From assembly GCA_948567375.1 (NCBI GenBank), contig OX419756.1:24964552-25028551 (forward strand): a stretch of 64,000 bases of DNA. The letters run 5' to 3'. Shown piece after piece: positions 20,329 to 32,274 of this stretch. The translations under genes and the position numbers were made by a program. Below the pieces are notes generated by a model. The model did no database searches. It was given only the letters and a program-made list of their open reading frames with translations, and had not been told where the DNA came from. Source of the stretch: Lunularia cruciata. Its lineage: Eukaryota > Streptophyta > Marchantiopsida > Lunulariales > Lunulariaceae. The stretch's first letter is position 1, and every line of letters starts with the position of its first letter.

Positions 20329-21480
20329 CTATTGGGATTCCTTGTTTCCCTGATCATTCTATTTTACAAAGTCCATTTGGGCAACTTGTTGGGGTCGTCT
20401 ATTCTTAAGTGGACAGACATTCAACAATGTTATGTCCAACTTGGCAATAATAAAAACAACCTCCATTTTGTTGCAATCTTTCTTCATCCATTGTACCAAG
20501 TCGTCTCTGTTGGATAGCATCAATCTCCATTGGTGTTGGTTCTTCCACTTGTGCGTAGTGTACTGGTAAGCTTTGTGTAGGTCAAGGTCAAGACCAAGTT
20601 GTCACAACAAGGAATCAAGGCGCTCAGCCAATTGCATGGCTTCTTCTACATTTTGAGGTTCTCGCATGGTCACCTCCAATTTAGTTTGTACCTTCAATCC
20701 CCACACAAATTGATCCAAAATTTCACCTTCTTGTATATCTAGAGTTTGCATGATGATGTTCTGAAATTGTGTGATGTAGCTCTTTACTGAGCCAATCTAC
20801 TTCAATTGTGCCAATTTATCTCATGCGGCTTGGGTGGCATTTATAGTTTGAAATTTACTAAGTATTGCATCCTTGAATTCTGCCCATGTCAAAATTGGTG
20901 CAACAATTGGTCGTTCAGCTCGCTCTACTTGAAATTGCCACCAAATTTTTGCCACACCATCCAATTAGCTAGAAGCCAAGAGAATTTATTTCCGTTCATC
21001 TTGAATTTTGGTGGTTTCAAAGAAACATTCATAGTCAAACACAAAATTCTCTATTGTGCCCACAAGATTCTTGCTTTCAAACACCTTGGGTTTTGGAAAT
21101 TGAATGCAATCTTCTCCATCTTGAATTGGCATCCTCTCTATATGTTCTCATTGTTGTTGGTCTCGTTCATCCAACAATCAAGTAAGGTGCTTGATTTGTT
21201 GCTACATTACAAGGATAACGTCCGATATTGCCTCCATAGCTACCACTCTATCCCACTACTCCTAATTTATCAAATTTATTAACATAATAGATGCAACACG
21301 TCCATCGTTCTCCATAAGTTACAACCAAAAGTATCAAGGGTTCCTCAAACAAGATGATCATATACAAAAAATCCTGCCCAAAGCGTGAGGTGATGAATTG
21401 TGTGAAATGATGTTTGGGTAATATCTAGACATGTAAATCCAATGGTTTGGCGGAAGTGGATTTGGTGGTCTATAAATTCC
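20329..21480 (-). pseudogene. D2 gag (degraded)
   Basis: Minus-strand gag remnant between the PBS and the inserted solo LTR, matching D1 36920-37840 nearly throughout. Recognisable parts include the gag core that D1 shows at 37345-37527 and a zinc-knuckle region near 20440. Many stops. The plus-strand open frame at 20806-21282 is a shadow of this region. Confidence 0.65.
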
Positions 21481-21495
21481 ATCCATCCCATTCTT

Positions 21496-21507
21496 GCTCT
21501 AATACCA
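21496..21507 (-). other. Primer-binding site of D2, initiator-Met type
   Basis: On the minus strand TGGTATTAGAGC directly follows the LTR end, one base from the usual plant initiator-Met PBS. Confidence 0.85.
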
Positions 21508-21508
21508 A

Positions 21509-21920
21509 TGTAAAAGACCAAGACCAAGAAGAGAAATAGGAGAATGGAAGCTCACATTGGGATGTTGGAATGAGGGAAAACTCTGAATGTCTAACATGAG
21601 CTTTCGCTTTGGTAGTTATAGGTAGCATACAAGGCCCTTGAGATGCTTCTCAAGAAGCTTCCTCGAGCCGCTTTCTTAAAGTGCAAGCCAAGTTGACCAA
21701 GAAGCTTCTCAAGAAACTTCCTTCTAAAAGCCGCCTACTTGGCATGCAAGCTAAGCTAGTTGGAAGCTTCTAGAAGCTACTTACTTGAGGTGCAAGCTAA
21801 GCTAGCCGGAAAGCTTCCCAAGAAGTTTCCTAGATACTTTTAGAATATTCTAGGCTAATTTGTCTTATTTGCTACTTTGTTAGCCCTACTAACTGCATCG
21901 CTAAACTCCATATTGTTACA
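21509..21920 (-). repeat. 5' LTR of D2 (family D) with heat-shock-type elements
   Basis: A 412-bp LTR in minus orientation, from TGTAACAATATGG at 21920 to TCTTTTACA at 21509. It matches the D1 LTRs, including the palindromic GAAGCTTC/TTCTAGAA motifs; 21763-21775 is a perfect three-unit GAAnnTTCnnGAA. The TATA position has decayed. Confidence 0.88.
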
Positions 21921-22672
21921 GAGTATAAAAATAATGCTCCTCCCAAAAGACCATCGATGGGCAACCAAAATTGACCTCAAAATGTTGCACTTGGAGCATG
22001 TTGTAATCATGGCTTGAAGGGACATTGGTCTCCAAACTAGGTATGTTCCTTTATGTGGGGATTGTAAGGGATCGGGTCATACGGGCAACCAATGCCCTCA
22101 TCCGCCAAACCAAAAGCCTCCTGTGCAATATGTATAGACCCCAACTGAGCGTGTTGCACTCCAATTGAAAGCAGATACAAATGTAAATTGTATAACACTT
22201 GAGGAGGAGAGACCTCAAGAAGGGAGTTCAACTTCTGAAGGTGAATGACCAGACCTTGAAATTTTGAAGGTTGAGACATGCTTGAGTAAGAAGAAGTGTG
22301 ATTTTGAGGAACTAAGCACTACCTCTTTGTCTTCACAAAAGGCAAAGAGACTACATCCAAAAGCTATTCTTTTTGCCAAGGAGGAGAAGATTCTAGCAAA
22401 AGCTCAAGCTTAAGCTTTGCAGAAAGAAATCAAGGAAGCAACACTCAAAACTCAGGAGATGAGTTTGGAGGAGGATATGAAGATGAAGCCTCTAGTTTTT
22501 CCGGCAGACATCAGATCCAAAGTGAAGGATTTGATCCAACCCAAGGTGGGCCTAGCCAAAGAACATTCGGTCAAGACCACCAGTACTCCAGTCACCATCA
22601 TGAAGTGCCCCAAAGTCAAATTTGAGCATGGTGAGACTTCAAACCCAAAGATGAAAGTGAAGAAGGTGTAAC
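21921..22672 (+). pseudogene. A-I gag, C-terminal half with zinc knuckles
   Basis: Gag of A-I resumes here. A first, damaged knuckle-like segment lies near 21984-22020, and a complete C-x2-C-x4-H-x4-C (CGDCKGSGHTGNQC) at about 22055-22100, as expected for nucleocapsid. A charged Lys/Glu-rich linker follows, with 22417-22671 open. The matching region of A-II is 53384-54160. Several stops, so non-coding. Confidence 0.7.
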
Positions 22673-23460
22673 TGGGAAGACTAACTCAATACAATATTGT
22701 AGCGGATTTTGGCATCCACAAGTGCAAATGTTACATTCAAGAAATTGTGGGAATACAATAAGTTGTATAAGAAGTAGCTAAGTTCAGCCCTCAAGAAAGT
22801 AAGGGCAATGTCTAGAAAAGACCTGCCAGCCATTTATCATATTGAACACGAAGATCTAGGATCTCCTAAAGTTGATGTGGAGATTGCAACGTGCATGATC
22901 ACATCAATACCCATTGATTTGGGGTCTGGTGTGAATGTCATGACCAAGGATACTACCAATTGGTTGGGAGGTACCATACATTTGAGCCAACATCCCGAGT
23001 ATTGAAATTTGCAGACCAAACCAAGAGACGGCTCTTGGGCATACGGCCAAACATTACAATGATCATCGGACATTCAAATTAAACTATATTGTATTGAGAC
23101 CAATAGCAAGGACGGGTTACCCACTATCGATTGGAAGACCTTGGTTGTATAGTGCCCAAGTTGTGTTGGATTGGCACTAGTAGAACTTGCAGTTTAAGGA
23201 TATCTCGTCTGAGGACCAGAAGCTGTGATAATAAGTTGGACAAAGGTTCCCCATGTTGGGGAAACAACTTTGTCAGAAGACAAAGATAAATCCAACTATT
23301 CATCCTCTTTGTCTTCAAAAGATTCCAAAGACAAATTCCAAGTCAATTACTTGGAATATTACAAGGTAGACGTCAATAACAAAGATCCATATGACCTCAC
23401 CTTGGGTGAAAATGAGTTGGAAGAAGGAGGTTTGATTGTAGCTTGACTTGGATTAAGCCG
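22673..23460 (+). pseudogene. A-I aspartic protease region
   Basis: The 22808-23005 open segment contains IDLGSGVNVMTKD, the DLG(A/S)-type protease motif characteristic of Athila/Tat elements rather than DTGA. A degraded C-terminal half follows (cf. IGRPWL in A-II, 54655). An acidic tail (23225-23446) separates it from RT. Multiple frameshifts. Confidence 0.65.
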
Positions 23461-24960
23461 AGTGAGTCATGTTGAAGGAGTCATCAACCCCATTGACTGC
23501 CAAGATGTTGTCTTGAGTGAAGGAAAAATTTTAAAATTTTGAAGGCAATTACTTTGGAGGAGTTCGCAGGATACACTGCCCTGTTTATAGAATTCCAAGA
23601 TGAATTTGCCTGGTCTATTGATCAAATGCCGGGTATTCCACAAGAATTTGGAGAACACCAGATTGATCTGGTTGAAGATGCAATTCCGGTTTGGCAAAGA
23701 TAGTACCACTTGAACCCGAAGTACTCATTCTTGGTAAAAGATGAAATCAACAAGAACTTAGGGGCCAAAATAATCTTTCCTATCTTAAGTAGTGAGTGGG
23801 TCTCACCCATTGTCATTGTCCCAAAGAAGAAGACTAGGAAGATTTGAGTGTGCTAAGATTTTTGCAAGCTGAATGTAGTCACAAGGAAGGATCATCATCC
23901 CTTGCCTTTCACAGATACAATTTTGGGCCAAGTAGCTGGTCATCCTTGTTATAGCTTTCTCAATGGATTTTCATGGTACAATCAAGTATCTATTGGAGAA
24001 GAAGACAAGGATAAGAACACATTCACCACCAATTGGGGTACCTTTGCTTACAATCAAATGAACTTTGGGTTGTGTAATGCACTTGCTACTTTCCAATTGA
24101 TGATGAATGCAATCTTCAAGATTTTCTACGCAAATTTGTGGAGGTCTTCATTGATGATTTTTGTGTGTTTGGGTAGAGAGAATTACATTTAGATTACCTT
24201 TGCCAAACTTTTGAAAGGTGCCATTGTGCAGGTTTGTCAATATACCCAGAAATGGTTCTTTGCAATGATGGAGGGAATTCTTTTGGGCATTGGGTGTCAA
24301 GCCAAGGTATTGAAGTCAATATCGAGAAGGTTAAAGTTATCTCAGCCTTGGAATTCCCTAAAAATGTTTGGGAGTTGAAAGTCTTCTTGGGACATGTTGG
24401 ATATTAGAAACGCTTTGTATCAAACTATACGGTGCTTGCTACGCCCTTGACAAAGCTGCCAAAGAAGTCTGAGGACTACTTGTGGGAAGCAAGTCAAGAA
24501 GAAGCTTTCTATGTATTGAAGAAATTGGTTGAAGTACCAATTATGAGGCTTTGAATTGGGAGCTCCTTTTTCATGTATATATGGATACTTCATCCATGGC
24601 AATTGGAGTAGTCTTAAGTTAGAAGGATGACAAGAAGAAGGATTACCCAATCTACTATGCCGACTGACAAATTTTGGTTTCAAAAAGAAATTATTCAGTG
24701 ACTAAAAGGGAAGCACTTGGAATGGTGTATGCTTGCAAGAAGTTTTGCCATTACTTGTTGGGCTATGAATTTTTTTTCTATGTGGACCATTATGCCTTAC
24801 AACATCTGGTCAAGAAGGCAGATTTTTTGGGGCAAATTGCAAGATAGATATTGTTATTGCAAGAATTTACATATATTGTACAAGTAAGGAAGGGAGCCTT
24901 GCATTCAATGCGTACTTCCTATCCAGGTTAGAAACTCAAGACCAAGAATAGGAGATCAAT
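23461..24960 (+). pseudogene. A-I reverse transcriptase and RNase H
   Basis: RT remnant with the KLNVVTRKDHHPLPFTD block (~23870-23920), NQMNFGLCNALATFQ (~24050-24100) and a ruined catalytic strand near 24145-24175. The RNase H region (24380-24920) is recognisable only in pieces across three frames. Athila/Tat-like in its block wording. Inactive. Confidence 0.7.
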
Positions 24961-25026
24961 GACTGCTTTCCTAACAAAGAGTTGTATCATTTGATAGCAA
25001 TGCAAAGTACAAGGTATGCAAAAAAT

Positions 25027-25222
25027 TATCATAATTTGCATACTCTCTAGTGTCCTGACGGGCTGGACCCGGAGCAGAGGGCAGTCTTTCTCAAGAAAAT
25101 AGGGCCATATCAGCTTAAACAAAATATCATTATTTGCATACTCTCTAGTGTCCTGACGGGCTGGACCCAGAGTAGAGGGCAGTATTTCTCAAGAAAATGG
25201 GGCCATATCAGCTTAAACACAA
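25027..25222 (+). repeat. 98-bp tandem duplication in A-I
   Basis: Two direct copies of a 98-bp segment (blocks such as CTCTCTAGTGTCCTGACGGG), differing at only a few positions, lie between RNase H and integrase. A-II has no sequence at this point for comparison. Confidence 0.85.
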
Positions 25223-25804
25223 CATTTTATTTAAAATGGGCAAAGATAAAGTACTTCGGTGATGTTTAGAAGCATACAAAGTTGGAGGAGTAATTGAGGC
25301 CTTACACGCAAAAGCATCGAGAAGACACTATGCCTTGAAGAATATTGTAAAGAAGATTCTCTTCTTAGGGTACTGGTGGCCTATGATGTATAAAGACACA
25401 CATGCTCATATTCAAAGTTGTGACGTCTGTCAACAAACAGGAAAACCAATGCCTACTTCCCAATGGCCTTTGAGACCAATTTTACCATTGCCCCCATTTG
25501 ATAAATGGGGAATTGATTTTGTGGGACCAATACAATTGGTAACTCAATTCACAAGAAGATGATAATCATTTTGGTTTTGTTATATGACAATTGCCAAATA
25601 TTTTTCCCAGAAAAACTACATTTGAGATGGATGGGGTCCTACCAAGCACTTCATATTTATGACAATGGGTCCATTCAACTTGTAGACTTGGAGGGGCAAC
25701 CATTTGCCACTCAAGTGAACAGGTGGAGAGTTTGAAAATACAGGACGATAGACTCAAAGGTCTTTAAGGCACCCAAGGTCTATGTTTGCGGAGATGCTCA
25801 CATT
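25223..25804 (+). pseudogene. A-I integrase, core deleted
   Basis: The N-terminal zinc-finger end (SCDVCQQTGKP) and the first core strand (WGIDFVGPI) are open at 25335-25562. The rest of the catalytic core, with its second Asp and Glu, is missing. A C-terminal domain remnant (HIYDNGSIQLVDLEG) follows at about 25645-25690 and runs to the PPT. Confidence 0.75.
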
Positions 25805-25818
25805 TGAAGGAGGAGATA
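25805..25818 (+). other. Polypurine tract of A-I
   Basis: TGAAGGAGGAGATA ends immediately at the start of the 3' LTR (TGTAGTACCACA). It supports the reading of family A as a true LTR. Confidence 0.8.
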
Positions 25819-28165
25819 TGTAGTACCACATTTTTATTTTTTTTAAGTCTTCATCCTATTTTGAAGAAGAAGTGTACATACAAAGTTGTATTGTACTTTT
25901 GGCATTAGAAGGCAAAGAATGGTGTCTTTGGGTTGTAACCCAAAATAAAGTGACTTTTTGTCAAAAATGAAGTACTCGGATTGGTCTTGTCAGCATTCAA
26001 CCCAACGTAATGAAACTTCATATCAAGGTGTTGAACCCAAGGCAAAGACAATGTAACAACTTTCCTAGGGTTGGACATTCAAGAAGGTACCGCACACAAA
26101 AAAATTGCCGGCCTATGAGCGGGGGAAATTGACATTGACAAAAGAGGAGCATGCAGAAAGTGTGATTTCTTGGTAGAAGCTCAAAGTGAAGATTGAGAAA
26201 ATGCGCCACTATAAGATTTGGGATTGAGACAAAGCAAAGAGGAATGACAAGTAACTTCCCATTGCCATTACCAAGTCTTCCTGAGGGAGATCTTGGAATA
26301 GGGATTATACTAAGAGACACCTTTGTGCATCAAGAGGAAGTCAAGATCATTAGTCTAGGGATTAGGAAGAAGAGTTTTCACAAACCCAGAGTGGAGGAGA
26401 GCAAGAGGTGGAAAAAAGAACTCGGAATTTGTAGTGAGAAATCATGCAATTTGGAGGTTAGATGTGATCACTAGGGTTGAAGTCTTGAGCAGACTTTGGA
26501 TCATGTTCTTGGCATGGAACTAGAATCTTAGTTTTCTAAGTTTCATGACCAAGATAAAAGAGAGTAAGTGTCTGGAGGGACCCGAGGCAGAAGGGAAGAG
26601 AGGAAATCCGGGTTTGGATTACAAATTTGGATTGGAGGTTAGTACTTGGAAGAGGCGCTAGTGAGGAGCAAGGAGACACATTCTTGGGGAAAGGAGAGGT
26701 AGCTGAAGAAACCCAGGAAGTAAGAGACACCTTTTCTTCAAAACAAACAAATAATGGATATAAGGTTGAGAGTTATAAGGACCCTATGAGGAGAGGCATT
26801 GTAGGAGCAATGATGGTCATTTTCAAGCTAGAGCAAATTACTTATTTGATGAAACACCAAGTGGTGTTTTTCCATAAGATGTTTGTAGGGGAACCCATGA
26901 ATTGAGCAAAGTGCTTTTATCAGTGCATGAGACAGATGGTGTGGAGTTTACAAGATAAGACGCCTCCACACTACATCATGCCATTTGCTGCCCATTTTTA
27001 CATGGGATTGAATCTACTGAATGCGACGAAGCAACAAAAGATGGTGTCATACTTCTATCTTGACTTGAGGAGAGATGTTGATGCGGACGAGCAACACTAC
27101 ATTCTTCAGATTAAAAGCAATGATGAGTACTATGCATAGATAGGGCAGAGTGTGTGAGATTGGTGGTGATTGCTCCAAAGCCAAAGAAGAAGAGTTGGCC
27201 CAAAGAAGAAGTGGTGGCTGCAAGACTACAAAACACCAAGGAAGTGAAGAGTGGTGAAGCAAGCAATAAGAGTGAGGATGTTGCAAAGTGGTGAAGCAAG
27301 CATCAAGAGTGAGGATGGGGTGGAGATGCAGCCGATACTAGAGGGAGAAGAGGAAAAACCAAAGATTGCAGACAAAGATAACCAGAAAGAAGAAGAGGTT
27401 ATAGAGAAATTGGAGAAGAAGGTTATCATTTAGAGAAGAATCAGATCAAGAAGAAGTGTGATGCATGAGTCAGAGCCAAGTAGAAGGAAAGAAATAGAAA
27501 GTGAGAGTTCAAAGAGAGAGAAATCAATTCCTTTTAGACGACTCCGACTGAAAAGGAGAATGTCAAGCAAAGAGGAGAAGAAGGATGAGGAAAGCCCACA
27601 AGAAGAAGAGAACCAGACTGGAGGAGTGGAGTATCTGCAAGAGATTTTCTACCAATTGCTAATGAAGATGGAGAAGAAGAAGAAAGAAATGCAGCCAGAT
27701 TATCTTGAGCGGTTAGAAGTAGAAAACTTGGAGTTGAAGGAGAGTATAACCCAAGGAGAGGAGGAAAGGGAGATATTCCACATAGATGTAGTAGTACAGA
27801 ATCAAATAATTGAAACTTTAAAGAGAGAAGTGGGAAGTAGAGATAGAATGATAGAGCAAAATGTCACAGACATGGAAAGACTAATAGCTAAGTACAAAAT
27901 CTTGAAGCAACAATTTGCTGATTCTCAAATAGAAGTCATCCACGCCACAGCAAGGGTAGTAGAAAAGGAGCAAGAACTCAACCGAGTAATGCAAAGTGTA
28001 GAAGAGAAGATGCAACTCTGACAAAGGGAGTTAAAATTGTGGTATAGAGAAGAAGAAAGATTGCAAGAACTAATTTGTAATCTAGAAGTGAAGATAGTGC
28101 AGAAAGAGAGGAAAAGGGTTTACTTACCTTATTACCACAAAAGTAATATTTTCCGGGGTGTCACA
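25819..28165 (+). repeat. 3' LTR of A-I (family A, internally deleted)
   Basis: Starts TGTAGTACCACATTTTT and ends GGGGTGTCACA. It is 2347 bp instead of ~3750 because the sequence jumps near 28110 from the coiled-coil region straight to the last ~50 bp, losing the C-terminus of the LTR gene and TATA box 2. The gene remnant inside is the most open copy in its coiled-coil part. Confidence 0.85.
26244..28110 (+). pseudogene. LTR-borne coiled-coil protein gene, copy in A-I 3' LTR
   Basis: N-terminal globular part in pieces (26193-26474, 26627-26905, 26927-27139) with the HQVVFFHKMF and PHYIMPFAAHFY blocks. An acidic linker follows, then a 187-codon open coiled coil at 27458-28021 with long Glu/Lys/Leu heptads. 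The C-terminus is deleted. More diverged from the 16576 and 49591 copies than those are from each other. Confidence 0.65.
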
Positions 28166-28624
28166 CACTATGGGCTGCTCTCTACATTCTTGCCAATGCA
28201 TCCAAATTTCTCTCAATCCCCAAATTTTATTTGTGGTCTCTTGTGGACTCCTCTTAGGCTGTCTGGTCTGCAAAAATGGCATCATGGTAGACCCAAAGAA
28301 AATCTAGGTCATCTCATAATTGCCCCTACTTGAAAGCCTAAGCTAACTAAATTGCTACATTCCAGAGTGAATTTTTTGTGGACCAAAGAATGCATACAAG
28401 CTTTTGAGACCTTGAAGTCAAAATGAGCAATATCTCCAATTCTTGTAATGCCCAATTGAGAACTCATCTTTCATATATTTGTGTATACCTCAAACATAGC
28501 AATGGGTGCTATCCTAGCACAATATGATGAGCATCAAAGAGAACATCCCATCTATTATGCTGGCCGGCAACTGAACTCCATAGAAAAAATTAATCTACCA
28601 CCAAATGTGAATGCCTTGGGATTC
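28166..28624 (+). pseudogene. Gypsy RT/RNase H fragment
   Basis: A short scrap between two family-A LTRs. It reads as the RT thumb to RNase H junction of a Ty3/gypsy element: a KNGIMVDPKK-like block, then NIAMGAILAQYDEHQREHPI and YYAGRQLNS. Stops are present. It belongs to neither A nor D by wording; it is the flank into which A-I or the neighbouring LTR inserted. Confidence 0.7.
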
Positions 28625-31298
28625 TATGACAACCCAACAAGTATAACTTTTGCAATAATCAGCAAGTAACAGTTTGTTCCCGTAGAGATACAATTCAAAA
28701 ATGGTCAAATAGAAAGTAAAATTTCACAACCTTCTTGGTTGCATCTTTAATCTCTCAAGTAGAAACCACACCTAGAAGAGAGTAACAAGTACTCAACTTG
28801 TCACAAATCACAACACTCATAATCACAATTCATCATATTCTTTCCAATTCAACTTTGATTGTGATGATTTAGTTCTCCCACAAAAGGCTACTTCACCTTG
28901 GAATTGTGTTCCACCTCTCCACTGAAGACACAACTTCCTCAAACAAAGCTGCTTCACATCAATCCAATGTTGCATTCACTATTGCAGAATACTACCAACA
29001 ATACATTTCCTCACAGATTTTTCACGGCATTGCTTCAATTGATATCCACTCAAGATCAAACACACCAAAGGAAATCAACACTATAGAATCCAACATCCAA
29101 CAAGCTCATTGACTTGCATTGCAAAATGCTCCCAACACTCACAAAAACATACAAGATTGATTCTCAAAATTAAGTTGAAATAATGAGCCTTGAGTTACAA
29201 CACTTTGCTTTACTCAACTTTAGAATAACATTACTGAACAAAAAAACACTACAAATGCCTCCTTTAAATAGGCAGAACACTTGATAGTATCTAACTAAAT
29301 ACCATTCCTAACAATCTTTAGATCTAAAATGACAACCCACTTCTTCATATCTGTCGATTCAAATCTCAAATTGGTTATGAATCCGATCTGATGTTTACCT
29401 CTTCTTCATCTTCTACACGCAATGTAACTTCCTTTGTATCTTGTTCTTCATGTCTATATACAGTTGCTATTTCTCTTTCTAATTCTATCCTATCTTCAAT
29501 CTGAATTGAAATTGAAGTCATGGGTAGTCTATCTACATCTTTATTCTCTAATCCCATCTCTTCTAATGTCTTAGGTATCTCACCTTAAGACACTTGCACT
29601 CCTACCTCACTTTCTACAAATTGAGTTTCCTTCTTCCCTTTACTCCAAAGCTCATCTAACTCACTTCAAGCTAAATGTAATATGAGACAAACATTATCTC
29701 CTACTTCAAACATCTTCCTATATGCAAGATCTCTCAAGCAAATCAACAAATTGTTCAAGTTGACATCCTTTGCCTTCTTCTTTCTTGTCTCCTATAGTAA
29801 CAATCTTAACTCATGCAATTTGCCTTCTCCAATTGATGCATGTCATAGTACTAAGCATTGTTGTTACTCTCACAATCACTTCAGTTTCTATCTTTGATTG
29901 ACTCTTCTTTTCTTGCTCTCTCTCTCTACTTGCAACTCCTCTTGATATATCTACAACTCCACATCAAGCTCTTCTTTTAGTGCTTCCTTCTCCTTCACAT
30001 ATTGACCAAGTTGGGATTCCATGCTTTGATCAACCCTCTCAATATTTGTTCTTCTTGACTTCTCAATGTCAATTCATGCTGCCAGGCTTGATCCTTCTCT
30101 GCCACCTTCAATTTCAAAATCTCCATTTCTTGATCCATTACTAATGCAATGGCTTTCAAATGTATGCCTTCAACTTGTGCTTCATCAAATTCCACCTGCA
30201 ACCCCTCACCAACATCTTTTGCTTCCTCATTTCTTCAGATTCCCTTTCAATCTCCTCCCGTGCTTCACAAACTCTCCATGCAAATTATCAAAATTCTTCC
30301 TCCAAAGTACTACATCCGTCCAAAGTAATTTGGCTTCCTCCTCTCCTCAAGCTAGCTTCTTCTTCAACTCCAAGATCTTTTCACTCCAATATCTTACTAC
30401 TTGCAGCTCATCCTCCACTTTAAGATGATCTTTCTTTAGCTCTACTTTCTGCTTCTGCAATTGAAGAGCAATAGACATACAATTTTTGACAAGCACGCTC
30501 TTCCACCAACAACCTCCATTTTGTTATTGTCTTCATACTTGGCTTCAACAAGCTCTTCTTCTACTAATGCCTTACCCCAAAGTTTTGATCTTCTTACCTT
30601 CAGGTTAACTTCTTCCAAGCTTTCTTTATCTTCCTCTACTTTAATCTCCTTACTTGGTCTTGCAGGCATAAGCTACAAATTTCTCTCTGTCCTTGTCTCT
30701 CATTGAACACCACCCTCAGATCCTCTTCTTGGTGTTCTTTTAACTCCACCATTGGTAATTCCAAATAGGAAGTGTCTTCACCTTCCATATGATCAATCAC
30801 CGCATGGAATTCTTCGTCTTCTTCTTCAAAATCTTTCTCCACTATCTACTAAAATTGGATTCTCCTTCACTCATGTTGCTAGATTCTGCACTCTGCAACA
30901 TGAGTTCTGCCTTGTCTTCTTCTCCCAAGTCCTCACACTTTGACTCGGTTTCACCTTTTGAGTCTTCTCCCAACAATTGGTCCTGCACTACTACCTTGCG
31001 CCTTGGGTCTTCCTTACTTATCTTCTGTGGCTGCATTGGTGACACTATTTCTTCAGGTTGGTTCCACTTCTTTGTCTTTGGAATGGTCACCATCACTTTC
31101 TTGTGTTGTCCTATCCTAGTGAAGTGGTCATTGCTACTTCTGATTTGCCAAATGTATTGCTGCTCTTTTGCAGCCGCCTCTCTCCACAAATTTGGGTTAG
31201 AGTGAGAAACCATCTTATGTCTCTTTACCACACTTAACCAATTCAATCTGAGGTAGAAATGTAATGAAAACAGCATGAAGTAATGAGGTAGTGATCTG
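28625..31298 (-). repeat. Minus-strand family-A LTR, 5'-truncated, diverged subtype
   Basis: On the minus strand it ends with GGGTTGTCATA at 28625 and extends to 31298, covering roughly the last 2.7 kb of a family-A LTR. It contains coiled-coil gene pieces at 29375-29557, 29995-30201, 30442-30842 and 30842-31312. These resemble the subtype at 45617-47962 more than the solo LTRs. At 31298/31299 it meets the start of a plus-strand family-A LTR head to head. Confidence 0.75.
29375..31290 (-). pseudogene. LTR-borne coiled-coil gene, minus-strand diverged copy
   Basis: Starts in the N-terminal domain (block PHYFMLFSLHFYLRLNWLS) and continues through an acidic tract, a segment with DEEFHAVIDHMEGED that the solo-LTR copies lack, and a broken coiled coil to the C-terminus. 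The EFH.ID segment is shared with 45725-45800 and defines a second subtype of the gene. Many stops. Confidence 0.6.
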
Positions 31299-32274
31299 AG
31301 TAGTACCCACATTTTTCATTTTTGACAAGCTTTTAAGAAGAAGTGTATTGTGGAAACCAAATTGCAGCCAAGGAAGAAGAAAAGAATGGAATTATGTGTG
31401 TTTGGAGTAAACCCAAAGAAGTCAACTTTGGGTTAGAGGAAGAAATACTAAGAGGGGACTCACAAAGAAATAGACCCAAAGGAGGGCATCTTTGTAGCAG
31501 GAAGTTCAAGCCAATACAAAGATGTTGTAACAACTTTTCTTTGGGGCAGGCAAAGCCAAGAAAGTACAATTAAAGAAATGGCTGAGGCCAGAGGAGAATC
31601 CTTTAAGAGTGATAGGAAACAAACACGCATAAGTAGTGAGGACCCTCACTACTTATGCGTCACTACTTTCAGTCAATTTCAAAATTGACTGAAAAATGAT
31701 TACATCTCAAAGCATTATAAAATTAAGACTTCACCAAGGGGAATAAGAAATGAAAAGAAGATATCCTATTCCTTTGAGTAGCTATCATGCAAGAATGGAG
31801 AGGGGATATTTTTCCAACTCCAAAGAATCCATGAGCAAATAGTATTGAAGAATATTAAGAAGAGCTTTGCACTTGTATTAAGGAGTCTTGCAATTTGGAG
31901 ATTAGATGCAGTGGCACAAATTGAGGTCTTAAGTAGACTTTGTATTACGTGTCTAGCCTAGAACTAGAATGTTAGTTTTCTAGGTTTTATGGCAAAGATA
32001 GTTGCTAGCAATTGTGAAGAGAGCCCCAAAATAATGGAGAAGAGAAAGAATCCGGCTTGATGGACCATGTTGGATTGGAAGTTAGTCTTGGGGAAGGAAG
32101 TGGGAGATGTAGCCAAAGTCACCTTCTATAGGAATTGTGAAGCATCTAAAGAGACTACAAAAATAAGAAACTCTTTCTTTGCTCCACGGACCAACAATGG
32201 CTACAAGGTAGATTCCTATAGTCATCTAATAAAGCAAAGCATTGATAGAGCAATGGTGATGTTCAAGTCGGAAT
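31299..32274 (+). repeat. 5' LTR of A-II, first part
   Basis: Family-A LTR start (AGTAGTACCCACATTTTT, first base mutated) through ~975 bp, broken at 32274 by element C; the LTR resumes at 45617 after C. About 470 bp relative to other copies are missing between the two parts. It carries the N-terminal part of the LTR gene (open 32067-32279, block NNGYKVDSYSHLIK). Confidence 0.75.
31625..31693. repeat. Two consecutive perfect hairpins in the A-II LTR
   Basis: Arms ACGCATAAGTAGTGAGG (31625-31641) and its exact complement (31644-31660) are separated by 2 nt. Then TTCAGTCAATTT (31668-31679) and its complement (31682-31693) are also separated by 2 nt. The other family-A LTRs do not have them at this position. 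Confidence 0.9.

Larger units (their letters stand above)
15541..21920 (-). mobile_element. Element D2: truncated chromovirus-like gypsy element
   Basis: Minus-strand relative of the complete element D1 (36300-41865). From right to left it has an LTR (21509-21920), an initiator-Met PBS (21496-21507), gag, protease and the start of RT, then it stops at 15541 with no 3' LTR. A family-A solo LTR (16576-20323) is inserted between gag and protease. D1, uninterrupted at the matching point (~37830), serves as the empty-site reference. D2 itself sits inside A-I, whose gag resumes at 21921. Confidence 0.8.
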
